Part shown: piece after piece, positions 1 to 5,918 of the stretch
Position numbering within the stretch: the first letter of the stretch is position 1
Layout: every line of letters starts with the position of its first letter
Source of the DNA: Aeriscardovia sp.
Lineage (GTDB): Bacteria > Actinomycetota > Actinomycetes > Actinomycetales > Bifidobacteriaceae
Assembly: GCA_017538865.1 (NCBI GenBank)
Contig: JAFYIA010000011.1
Coordinates: 1 to 26,849 of the forward strand
Length of the DNA: 26,849 nt
Direction: 5' to 3'
Position numbers and translations under genes: made by a program
Notes under the pieces: model-generated
The model's input: the letters and a program-made list of their open reading frames with translations, nothing else
Databases searched by the model: none
What the model was told of the DNA's origin: nothing

Positions 1-156
1 CATCCTTTCCGCTTTCCCTTCCTTTTCCAAGATCCTCAGCCATTCCCTGTGGAGGCCCAGCTTGTCGACTTGCCTCGAGGTGATGTAGCCGGTGTGCCTC
101 CGCATATATTCCAATATTTTTGTTCGGGCCTGCCCTTTTGCAGCTTGTCTAGGCAA
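1..156 (-). CDS. AbiEi-type antitoxin, N-terminal part (runs off left edge)
   Basis: The minus strand reads LPRQAAKGQARTKILEYM followed by RRHTGYITSRQVDKLGLHRE and WLRILEKEGKAERM, open to the window edge (52 codons, no stop). The pattern 'helix, G.ITSRQV..LGLHREWL..LEKEGK.ER' matches the N-terminal winged-helix domain of type IV toxin-antitoxin AbiEi family antitoxins. In that family this domain binds DNA and autorepresses, and the partner AbiEii is a nucleotidyltransferase toxin. The start chosen is TTG at 156-154, seven bases after a GGAGG ribosome binding site. An inverted repeat lies about 30 bases upstream, where an autoregulatory operator is expected. The C-terminal part and any toxin gene lie outside the window. 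A stand-alone AbiEi-like regulator without a toxin is the alternative. Confidence 0.65.
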   Translation of the reverse strand, partial: MPRQAAKGQARTKILEYMRRHTGYITSRQVDKLGLHREWLRILEKEGKAERM

Positions 157-185
157 AACCGGCCTCCCTTCCTCTCAATTTTCTT

Positions 186-231
186 TTGACAAGTGTACTG
201 AAAATTGCTCAAAAATCAGTACATTTGTCAA
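186..231. promoter_or_regulatory. 16-bp inverted repeat, candidate AbiEi operator
   Basis: Left arm TTGACAAGTGTACTGA (186-201) and right arm TCAGTACATTTGTCAA (216-231) are reverse complements at 15 of 16 positions, separated by 14 bases. On the minus strand the right arm starts with a perfect -35 hexamer (TTGACA), and the repeat ends about 30 bases before the antitoxin start. Known AbiEi proteins repress their own promoters by binding inverted repeats. That this repeat does the same is inferred from position. It lies between the antitoxin start and the end of the TrmH gene. Confidence 0.6.
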
Positions 232-271
232 GATAAGAGAAAATGGCTGGCTCCCCATGCCAAGGGGCAGG

Positions 272-916
272 CTACGCTTCTTTTTCTACGCAGGTGCTGT
301 AGGCGTACATGGCTATGGCGGCCGCCGCCGCCGCGTTTATCGAGCGAACCGACCCCCTCTGCTCGATGTAGACGGTGGCCTCTGCGATTGAGAGGGCCTC
401 CCGGGTCAAGCCCTCCCCTTCGGATCCGAAAATGAGGATGCAGGAAGGGGGGAACTTGAAGGTCTCTATGGGCACGCTCCCTTCGATATTGTCTACGGCT
501 ACAAGGTGCGGCTTTAGGGGGCTGGCCTTGGCGTAGGCCTCGAGGTGCGCGATGGAAGGCTCCTCGTACACCCTTTCGTAGACCTCCGTCATGAGGGACC
601 CCTTCCTGTTCCACTTGTGGGGGCCGACTATGTGCACGGCCCGGGCGCCGAAGGCGTTGGCGCTCCTGACCATGGAGCCTATGTTGAAGTCGTGCGTCCA
701 GTTTTCGCAGGCGATTTCGAGGTCCATGTATCCCCGCCTGTCCAGATCCTTCCTTATGGCTTCCACGCTCCAGTAGCGGTAGCGGTCCTGGACGTTCCGC
801 CTGTCGCCTTCTTCCAAAAGCTCGGGATCGAACCTGGGATCATCCGGCTCCCGGCCGGGAAACTCCTCTTTCCACGGCCCCAGGCCAATCTTTCGGAAAC
901 TCGGCTCCCCTTCCAC
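272..916 (-). CDS. TrmH/SpoU family RNA 2'-O-methyltransferase
   Basis: A 214-aa SPOUT methyltransferase that would transfer a methyl group from S-adenosylmethionine to a ribose 2'-OH of tRNA or rRNA. All three family motifs are visible: motif 1 NIGSMVRSANAFGA (near residue 78), motif 2 CILIFGSEGEGL (near 160), and motif 3 GSVRSINAAAAAAIAMY near the C-terminus. These form the knotted cofactor pocket. The start is GTG at 916, preceded by GAGGAG, two bases after the TAG stop of the PRTase gene, so translation is probably coupled. The gene is last in the App1-RmuC-PRTase-TrmH operon. A pyrE-like/SpoU pair is a recurring actinobacterial arrangement. The substrate nucleotide cannot be told from sequence. 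The C-terminus is short and Ala-rich, and the TAG stop is followed by no meaningful open extension. Confidence 0.9.
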   Translation of the reverse strand: MEGEPSFRKIGLGPWKEEFPGREPDDPRFDPELLEEGDRRNVQDRYRYWSVEAIRKDLDRRGYMDLEIACENWTHDFNIGSMVRSANAFGARAVHIVGPHKWNRKGSLMTEVYERVYEEPSIAHLEAYAKASPLKPHLVAVDNIEGSVPIETFKFPPSCILIFGSEGEGLTREALSIAEATVYIEQRGSVRSINAAAAAAIAMYAYSTCVEKEA

Positions 917-918
917 GC

Positions 919-1503
919 CTACTCCTCCAAGTCTTTTTTGGAAAAGGCGTAGGCGAAGGGCACGAACTCCGCCGCACCGGTGTTCACGTCTTTAAGCTCC
1001 AGCTCCTCCGGAATTTCCTCCGCGCCGCTTCCGGCGACAAGGGATGCCACGGCCAAAATGTGCGCGCCAGAATCCCTCACGATGCTCCAGTCGAGTTCAA
1101 GCTCCTGCCTCTCGGTGAGGGTGATGAGGGAGGAAGTTTGGATATATCCGAGATCGCTTATCCACGCGTCCACCAGGACCACGTCCCTCCCATCCACTTT
1201 GGGCCCCTTGAGCGAAGGGTAAACGAAGTCCATGGAGAAGGCATCCATGGAAAGCCCCCTCTCTTTGGCCGCCGCAACGCAGCACATGACCAGGGGGACG
1301 CCTGCCGGGCTGAGGGCCCCCACTGCGCCGATGCGCGCGAGATCCAGCCCGCTTCTTTCGAGGGCGGAAAGCACCGCCCTGCCGCAAAGGGACCACCCTT
1401 TGGCGCTCATGGTGACGCCAAAAAGATCCGAGAAGGGGTTGGAGCCCACTTCTTCTCTGAGCATGGCTTTGAGGCACTCCATGTTTTCATCCCTATCGGT
1501 CAT
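919..1503 (-). CDS. Phosphoribosyltransferase-fold protein, orotate PRTase-like
   Basis: A 194-aa protein with the layout of the orotate phosphoribosyltransferase-like family found beside TrmH in actinobacteria. The segment GRDVVLVDAWISDLG aligns with the PRPP-binding loop of type I PRTases (normally hydrophobic-DD-hydrophobic-TTG). The second acidic residue and the TG are not conserved here. PRTase chemistry is therefore uncertain; it may be a degenerate enzyme or a regulator. MSAKGWSLCGRAVLSALERS near the N-terminus resembles the helix and flanking region of OPRT-like proteins. The ATG overlaps the TGA of rmuC (ATGA), and the TAG stop lies two bases before the TrmH start, so all are co-transcribed. 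I do not assign pyrE because of the degenerate loop. Confidence 0.7.
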   Translation of the reverse strand: MTDRDENMECLKAMLREEVGSNPFSDLFGVTMSAKGWSLCGRAVLSALERSGLDLARIGAVGALSPAGVPLVMCCVAAAKERGLSMDAFSMDFVYPSLKGPKVDGRDVVLVDAWISDLGYIQTSSLITLTERQELELDWSIVRDSGAHILAVASLVAGSGAEEIPEELELKDVNTGAAEFVPFAYAFSKKDLEE

Positions 1504-2912
1504 CCTTCTTCTCCTTCCTGAGCGAATTTGGATATTTTGACTTCTTTTTCTATCGGGTCGACGTCATTGAAGGTCTTCCCTCCGACTCCGACTTTGTCTC
1601 GCAGCCTTCTGGCCCTGGGCAGCACTCTCGTATCCACATTACCTATAAGAGAGTTATAGCTGTCGAGGGATTTTCTCAGGTTTGAACCGAGGCTGGTCGC
1701 GTACTCGGAAAACTTTCCCATACTGTCGAGCAGCTCCGAGCCAAGCCTTTTTATTTCCTGTGCATCCTCCTCAAGGCCCCAGTTCTTCCAGGAAACCTTT
1801 ACAGATTGCAAAAGCGCCCAAAAGGTCGCAGAGGAGCAGAGGACAACCTGCCTTGAAAAAGCGTATTCCAAAAGGCCCGGATCGCCCGCTATGGCTTCCT
1901 GGAGCCAGGAGGCCACCGGGATGTAGGCCACGGTAAAGCTCGTGGGCTCGAACCCGTTTCTCATAAGGAGCTCGGGATACCCCCTCTTTGAGAGGTCGTC
2001 CACGTGCCCCTTCACGACTTTGGCGTATGCGGATCCGTCCTTCCCCCCATTTTCGGCCTCTTCGAAGTCTTCCAAAGGCGTTTTGGCGTCTACCGGCATG
2101 GCGCCATGCCCCGGAAACATTACTACAAGATCCGGGCGCCTTTTTTTGTCTTCCCCGGGAAGGGTGAGCTGGGTGTCGAAGTCCACATGCTTTTCCATCC
2201 CGCACTTTTCCACGAGGTTTTCAAGCTGTACCTCGCCCCAGCGCCCGCGCAGCTGGTTGTTGTTTAAGAGGCTTGAAAAGTTTTTGTTCTCTTCCGAAAT
2301 CGTCTGCTCTACGCGCCTCAGATCCTCTATGCTCTCTTTTAGCTGGCCGACTTCGTTCTGCCTCCCTTCCTCGATATCTTCCAGCTTGCTGCGCAGGACG
2401 GAAATGTCGCCTTTAAGGGGCTCGAGGCACTTTAAAATTTCAATTTGCTTGTCCGCGCGCTTTTGGTTGTCACCCGCCTGGCGCCCTTCGGCATCCCTTT
2501 GGGCCTGGCGGTTCTTTTCAAATTCTTGCTTTATGGAGAAACGAAGGCGCTCTTCAGCGGCTTCCCTCTCCTCTTTCTGAGTTTTCAGGCGCTCCTCAAA
2601 GGCGACCTCGGATTTTACGATTCCCTCTTTGAGCTCTGCAACCCTCTCCCCAAGGGATCTGCACTTTTCCGCGAGGGCCGAGTTTTCGCGGGCGAGGCCT
2701 TCTTTTTCGCTCCTAAGGCCTTCAAGCGACCCTTTCAGGGCTTCAGCCTCTTCCGCTTTCTTTTCAAGATCGCCTTTAAGCTGGTCGGTTTCTTTCTCAC
2801 ATGCGGAGGAAGAGACTTCGGAGCCTTTCTTTTGCGGCTTTAAAAAGAACCCAATTAAAAAACCTGCGACAAGGCAGCAAGCTCCTGCAATCACTATATA
2901 GAGGGCAGTCAC
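1500..2912 (-). CDS. rmuC: RmuC-family DNA recombination protein
   Basis: About 470 aa. It has an N-terminal membrane anchor (ALYIVIAGACCLVAGFLIGF), then a long charged coiled coil (about residues 40-210), then the RmuC domain with NNNQLRGRWGEVQLENLVEK, a PDLVVMFPG segment and SWLQEAIAGDPGLLEYAFSR. RmuC proteins limit inversion and recombination at short repeats and carry a PD-(D/E)XK-like nuclease fold. The start is ambiguous. GTG at 2912 overlaps the App1 stop as GTGA and places the membrane helix at the N-terminus. GTG at 2933 would add seven charged residues encoded inside the App1 tail. The 3' end overlaps the PRTase gene. Confidence 0.88.
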   Translation of the reverse strand: MTALYIVIAGACCLVAGFLIGFFLKPQKKGSEVSSSACEKETDQLKGDLEKKAEEAEALKGSLEGLRSEKEGLARENSALAEKCRSLGERVAELKEGIVKSEVAFEERLKTQKEEREAAEERLRFSIKQEFEKNRQAQRDAEGRQAGDNQKRADKQIEILKCLEPLKGDISVLRSKLEDIEEGRQNEVGQLKESIEDLRRVEQTISEENKNFSSLLNNNQLRGRWGEVQLENLVEKCGMEKHVDFDTQLTLPGEDKKRRPDLVVMFPGHGAMPVDAKTPLEDFEEAENGGKDGSAYAKVVKGHVDDLSKRGYPELLMRNGFEPTSFTVAYIPVASWLQEAIAGDPGLLEYAFSRQVVLCSSATFWALLQSVKVSWKNWGLEEDAQEIKRLGSELLDSMGKFSEYATSLGSNLRKSLDSYNSLIGNVDTRVLPRARRLRDKVGVGGKTFNDVDPIEKEVKISKFAQEGEEG

Positions 2913-4210
2913 TTCCTCCTCTTTCCTCCCCACCTTTGGGACTTCATATACACCCTGAGGTAGGGGAGCATCGTCCTTATGAGGTTCCCGCCCCCGTGTC
3001 CGTAAAAAACCGGAACCGGAACGTCAGGCATAGCGTGAAGGGAATGGCGGAGTATTCCTTCCTTAGGCTGCAGCTGTCGGATGCCTATGGCTATGATCCT
3101 GTCGGGGTTTTCCCTTGCGATTCGGGCGTAAGTGAAGGGGTCTTTTTGCCCGTTGTCCCCTATCAAAATAAAACGCATATGGGGAAAGTCGTCCATGAGC
3201 TGCCTGCAAAACTCAAGCTTGTGCTCCACGCCGTTCGGTATGAAGGTCTTGGGCCTAGGATCGAAGTCTCGGAGCAGCAAGGGTCCGGGCGGGAAGTTGT
3301 TATTGGTAAGAAAATACCTGAGCATGGGCTCGACGTTCCAAGGGGAAGTGGAAAGGTAGAAGAATGGCGCATGCCCACCGAGCTCCTGCGAAAGGGCCTT
3401 GTAGAATTCCGCCATTTCGGATACGGCCCGCCTCTTGGAGGGGTCCAAAAATAGCATGTTGTAAACGGCCTGAAGGGGGTCGGGGACGTCGGTAACGAGG
3501 ACGGTGTCGTCAATGTCGGAGATGACCCCTATTTTCTCCCTCCTTCCCACGGTGTAGAGGGGGGCAGCTACGGGCTTTCTCCCCCTAACCCTGTAAACAA
3601 CCTTGTGGATTCCGGGGGACACCCTCCCCTCGGTGACGAGGTCCAAGTAGCCATGGCTATCGGACACTGCCTGGCTGGCGTCCTGGTTCTTTTTGTGGTC
3701 CACTTCGTCCCTCTTGTAAGAGATACCTATTTGGACCGATTCTAGAGGCGCGCGGTCGATATCTATTTTGACGGGGACGTGAGAAGCCGGGACCATCAAG
3801 GCGGCTTTTATTCCCTTCATCCCCATTTTCACGGGCACGTAACCCTGGGGGGACCTAACCAGACGGCAAATCAGCCTCGAATACTTTTCAGTGCCGTAAC
3901 CTATGTAGGGGACGACCCGTGGGGTCCAGTGGAGGCTTTCTGTGATGTCCGTAGAAAGGTCGACCCAGATTTGAAAAGCCGTGGTAACAGCGAGCCTGGC
4001 AGCCCTGACGGGGAGGTTTTTCTTATAAGGTATTTCATCTGGGGAAGGCGCATCCACAAAGCTCTTAGAACGCCTGAAAAGGCGCCTGCGCGGGCTGTAG
4101 GCGGCCTGGGCCTGTGCATAAGCCGCTTCTTCGCTCGACATGTAGGGGTTCAATGAAGCCGCCCCCGCCCCTTCTGTGGGGGTATATTCAAAATCTTCTA
4201 AACTGCTCAT
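2909..4210 (-). CDS. App1/DUF2183 family phosphatase domain protein
   Basis: 433 aa. The C-terminal half is a HAD-type App1 domain: ISDIDDTVLVTDV (DxDxT nucleophile motif), YLSTSPWNVEPML, a lysine in GVEHKLEFC, and LIGDNGQKDPFTYARIA (acidic motif). The family includes yeast App1 phosphatidate phosphatase. Bacterial members are widespread but their substrate is mostly unknown. The N-terminal ~100 residues are basic and low complexity with no clear membrane helix. ATG at 4210 is taken as the start. It has only AAAGG directly against the start codon as a ribosome binding site, so a downstream start (second MSS at residue 25) or leaderless translation is possible. It is first in the operon, and its stop overlaps rmuC. 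Confidence 0.85.
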   Translation of the reverse strand: MSSLEDFEYTPTEGAGAASLNPYMSSEEAAYAQAQAAYSPRRRLFRRSKSFVDAPSPDEIPYKKNLPVRAARLAVTTAFQIWVDLSTDITESLHWTPRVVPYIGYGTEKYSRLICRLVRSPQGYVPVKMGMKGIKAALMVPASHVPVKIDIDRAPLESVQIGISYKRDEVDHKKNQDASQAVSDSHGYLDLVTEGRVSPGIHKVVYRVRGRKPVAAPLYTVGRREKIGVISDIDDTVLVTDVPDPLQAVYNMLFLDPSKRRAVSEMAEFYKALSQELGGHAPFFYLSTSPWNVEPMLRYFLTNNNFPPGPLLLRDFDPRPKTFIPNGVEHKLEFCRQLMDDFPHMRFILIGDNGQKDPFTYARIARENPDRIIAIGIRQLQPKEGILRHSLHAMPDVPVPVFYGHGGGNLIRTMLPYLRVYMKSQRWGGKRRK

Positions 4211-4384
4211 CCTTTATTTCTGTTTAAAGCGCCAGAGGGGGGGGTTGCCCCTGCTGCCCCCGGCTGTGCGAGGAAATTCTTTTCATTCCCGCTTTACACA
4301 CTTGTCAAGTTTACCTTTTAAAGACAAATCAGCTCGCAATCTTGTCGGGGGAATGAAAAATTTATCCCCATGAAAGGAGTCTAA
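4211..4384. promoter_or_regulatory. Divergent intergenic region between App1 and the methylase
   Basis: This AT-richer spacer separates the housekeeping operon (leftward) from the island (rightward). On the minus strand a perfect -35 hexamer TTGACA lies inside ACTTGACAAGTGTGTAAAG (4291-4309). Eleven bases of it (TTGACAAGTGT) are identical to the left arm of the inverted repeat at 186. A run of eight G (4237-4244; C8 in App1 sense) lies about 27 bases upstream of the App1 start. On the + strand TTTACA (4293-4298) is a possible -35, but no good -10 is visible. AAAGGAG at 4373-4379 is a strong ribosome binding site serving the short leader ORF. Confidence 0.4.
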
Positions 4385-4408
4385 GTGTTACAGTTCAGGT
4401 ATGAATAA
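4385..4408 (+). CDS. Seven-codon leader ORF coupled to the methylase start
   Basis: GTG TTA CAG TTC AGG TAT GAA TAA follows a strong AAAGGAG ribosome binding site by five bases. Its TAA overlaps the methylase ATG (TATGAATAA, a shift of frame). The methylase ATG itself has only a poor site (TTCAGG) in front of it. This is the layout of a translational-coupling cistron, where ribosomes ending the leader reinitiate on the main gene. The peptide itself (MLQFRYE) is unlikely to matter. The alternative is that AAAGGAG serves the ATG directly with an unusually long 21-base spacing. Confidence 0.4.
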   Translation: MLQFRYE

Positions 4409-5252
4409 AGAAGACTCAAATCCAGATATTTTGACCTGTATAGCGAACCTATCGAATGACGAAGTGTTCACGCCGCCGGAGGTGGCCGACCAAATGCTGG
4501 ACCTGCTCCCCCGGGAGCTTTTCTCAAATCCTGACGCCACCTTCCTGGATCCCTGCTGCAAGACAGGGGTGTTTTTGCGTGAGATTGCAAAGAGGCTCTT
4601 AAACGGGCTGAAAGAGATCTACCCCAATCTCCAAGAGAGGGCCGACCACATCTACAGAAAGCAGCTCTTCGGGATTGCAATAAGCCCCCTCACGGCCGAG
4701 CTGAGCAGGAGGACTCTTTACTGCGCCAAAGACGCCAGCGGGAAGTACTCCATAGTGCACTTCGAGAGGCCCGAGGGCAACATTCTTTACCCTGAAGTTT
4801 CGCATTCCTTTGGAAAAGACGGAAAGTGCCGATTCTGCCCAGCAAAAGAAAAGAAGGAGTTCTGCGATCCCGCCTATCCTTTCATAGAGACAAGCGATCC
4901 CGAAAGATTTTTCAATATGACGTTTGACGTAGTTATAGGAAACCCGCCTTACCAAATGAATGACGGTGGAAACAAGGCAGGCGCTTCCCCTTTGTACGAT
5001 AAATTTGTAGAAAATGCCAAAAAGCTGGATCCCAAATATCTCGCCATGATAATTCCTGCCAAGTGGTACGCCGGCGGCAAGGGGCTCGAAGGCTTCAGGG
5101 CCGAAATGCTGAAAGACGGCCACATCTCGAAGATTATCGACTTTCCCAATGCCAAAGACATCTTCCCGGACATCAGCCTCGGGGGAGGGGCGTGCATATT
5201 CCTCAGAGAGAGAGAGAGAGTCACGTTGCCACTTTGTCAGCGTGAATGGTGA
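4401..5252 (+). CDS. Eco57I-type adenine DNA methylase, N-terminal part (frame broken at AG repeat)
   Basis: Methylates adenine in DNA for a restriction-modification system. Visible are SAM motif I (TFLDPCCKTGVFL, residues 48-59), catalytic motif IV (DVVIGNPPYQM, NPPY at 181-184) and a three-Cys cluster at residues 143, 146 and 155 (GKCRFC...EFC) that may bind metal. The reading frame enters an (AG)8 run and ends 12 codons later at TGA, giving 283 aa. The rest of the protein lies in the next frame from the same repeat to 5916. One more AG unit, or two fewer, would join them into a 505-aa protein, a normal family length. As sequenced the allele is OFF. It lacks the target-recognition half and should not methylate. 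It forms an operon with the helicase gene. Confidence 0.85.
   Translation: MNKEDSNPDILTCIANLSNDEVFTPPEVADQMLDLLPRELFSNPDATFLDPCCKTGVFLREIAKRLLNGLKEIYPNLQERADHIYRKQLFGIAISPLTAELSRRTLYCAKDASGKYSIVHFERPEGNILYPEVSHSFGKDGKCRFCPAKEKKEFCDPAYPFIETSDPERFFNMTFDVVIGNPPYQMNDGGNKAGASPLYDKFVENAKKLDPKYLAMIIPAKWYAGGKGLEGFRAEMLKDGHISKIIDFPNAKDIFPDISLGGGACIFLRERERVTLPLCQREW
5205..5220 (+). repeat. (AG)8 dinucleotide tract at the methylase frameshift
   Basis: Eight perfect AG units lie inside the coding sequence, exactly where the methylase frame switches. Before the tract the conserved text is LGGGACIFL. After it the +1-shifted frame reads SRCHFVSVNGEQRS and then the conserved RYNEALSIIEKI. Changing the unit number by +1 or -2 restores one open frame. 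Slipped-strand mispairing at such tracts is the standard mechanism of phase variation in restriction-modification genes. A sequencing or assembly error in the tract is the alternative. Confidence 0.8.
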
Positions 5253-5916
5253 GCAAAGAAGCGAAAGCGAAAGGGACCTTTCAAAATACCCAATCCTCAT
5301 CAGATACAATGAAGCCCTCTCGATAATCGAGAAAATTCAAGAGTCTTCTGTAAAGTTTCTACCCTCCATAATCTCATCCAGAAATCCCTTCGGACTGCCT
5401 TCAAATTTCCGGGGAGAGGAAGCCAAACCGGAAGATGCCGCCAAAGTCTTCACCAGCAGCGGGGCGGGATGGATAAAAAGGGAAAATGTGCGCGAACACA
5501 GAACCCTGGCGTCAAAGTGGAAAGTGGGGCTGTCAAAAATCATATCCGAGCATGCGCTCGAACCTGGGAAAGACGGCAAATACCATATACTTACCGGAAG
5601 CTTGAAAATCCTGAGCCCTTGGGAAGTGTGTACAGACAGCTACATTGTGGCCGGAGGTTTTAATAAAAGCGAGGAAGCCTGCGCCCTCTTAAAGTACCTT
5701 AAAACAAGGTTTGCCAGGTTCCTTGTCCTCCAATCAATTTCCAGCATTCATTTAACCCGATCCTCCTTCCAGTTTGTGCCCATGCAGGACTTCTCTCCCT
5801 CCTCCGACATCCCCTGGCAAAAGCCTCTGGAGGAAGTAGAAGAAGCCCTCTGCAAAAAGTACGGGCTGAGCGCCAAAGAGACGGAATTTATCAACAGCCT
5901 CATAAGGGAGTGGTAG
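5206..5916 (+). CDS. Eco57I-type methylase, C-terminal part (other frame)
   Basis: This is the continuation of the methylase in the frame entered after the AG tract. It carries YPILIRYNEALSIIEKI, the target-recognition-like region with SNFRGEE and IKRENV, and the C-terminal FARFLVLQSISSIHLTRSSF and FVPMQDFS blocks that close this family. No credible start codon or ribosome binding site lies at the tract, so it is not an independent gene. An in-frame ATG at 5149 is inside the upstream part. It ends in TAG two bases before the helicase ATG. If ribosomes fail to reach the TAG in the OFF allele, translational coupling to the helicase could also fall, which would keep nuclease and methylase in step (inference). 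Confidence 0.75.
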   Translation, partial: ERERESRCHFVSVNGEQRSESERDLSKYPILIRYNEALSIIEKIQESSVKFLPSIISSRNPFGLPSNFRGEEAKPEDAAKVFTSSGAGWIKRENVREHRTLASKWKVGLSKIISEHALEPGKDGKYHILTGSLKILSPWEVCTDSYIVAGGFNKSEEACALLKYLKTRFARFLVLQSISSIHLTRSSFQFVPMQDFSPSSDIPWQKPLEEVEEALCKKYGLSAKETEFINSLIREW

Positions 5917-5918
5917 AA

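Noticed and set aside
186..231. CIRCE (HrcA) or HspR/HAIR operator
   Set aside because: The arms do not match TTAGCACTC or CTTGAGT, and no heat-shock gene is adjacent.
310..340. GCC/CGC trinucleotide repeat in TrmH as a phase-variable tract
   Set aside because: It encodes the normal Ala-rich motif 3 of the family. Unit changes would keep the frame.
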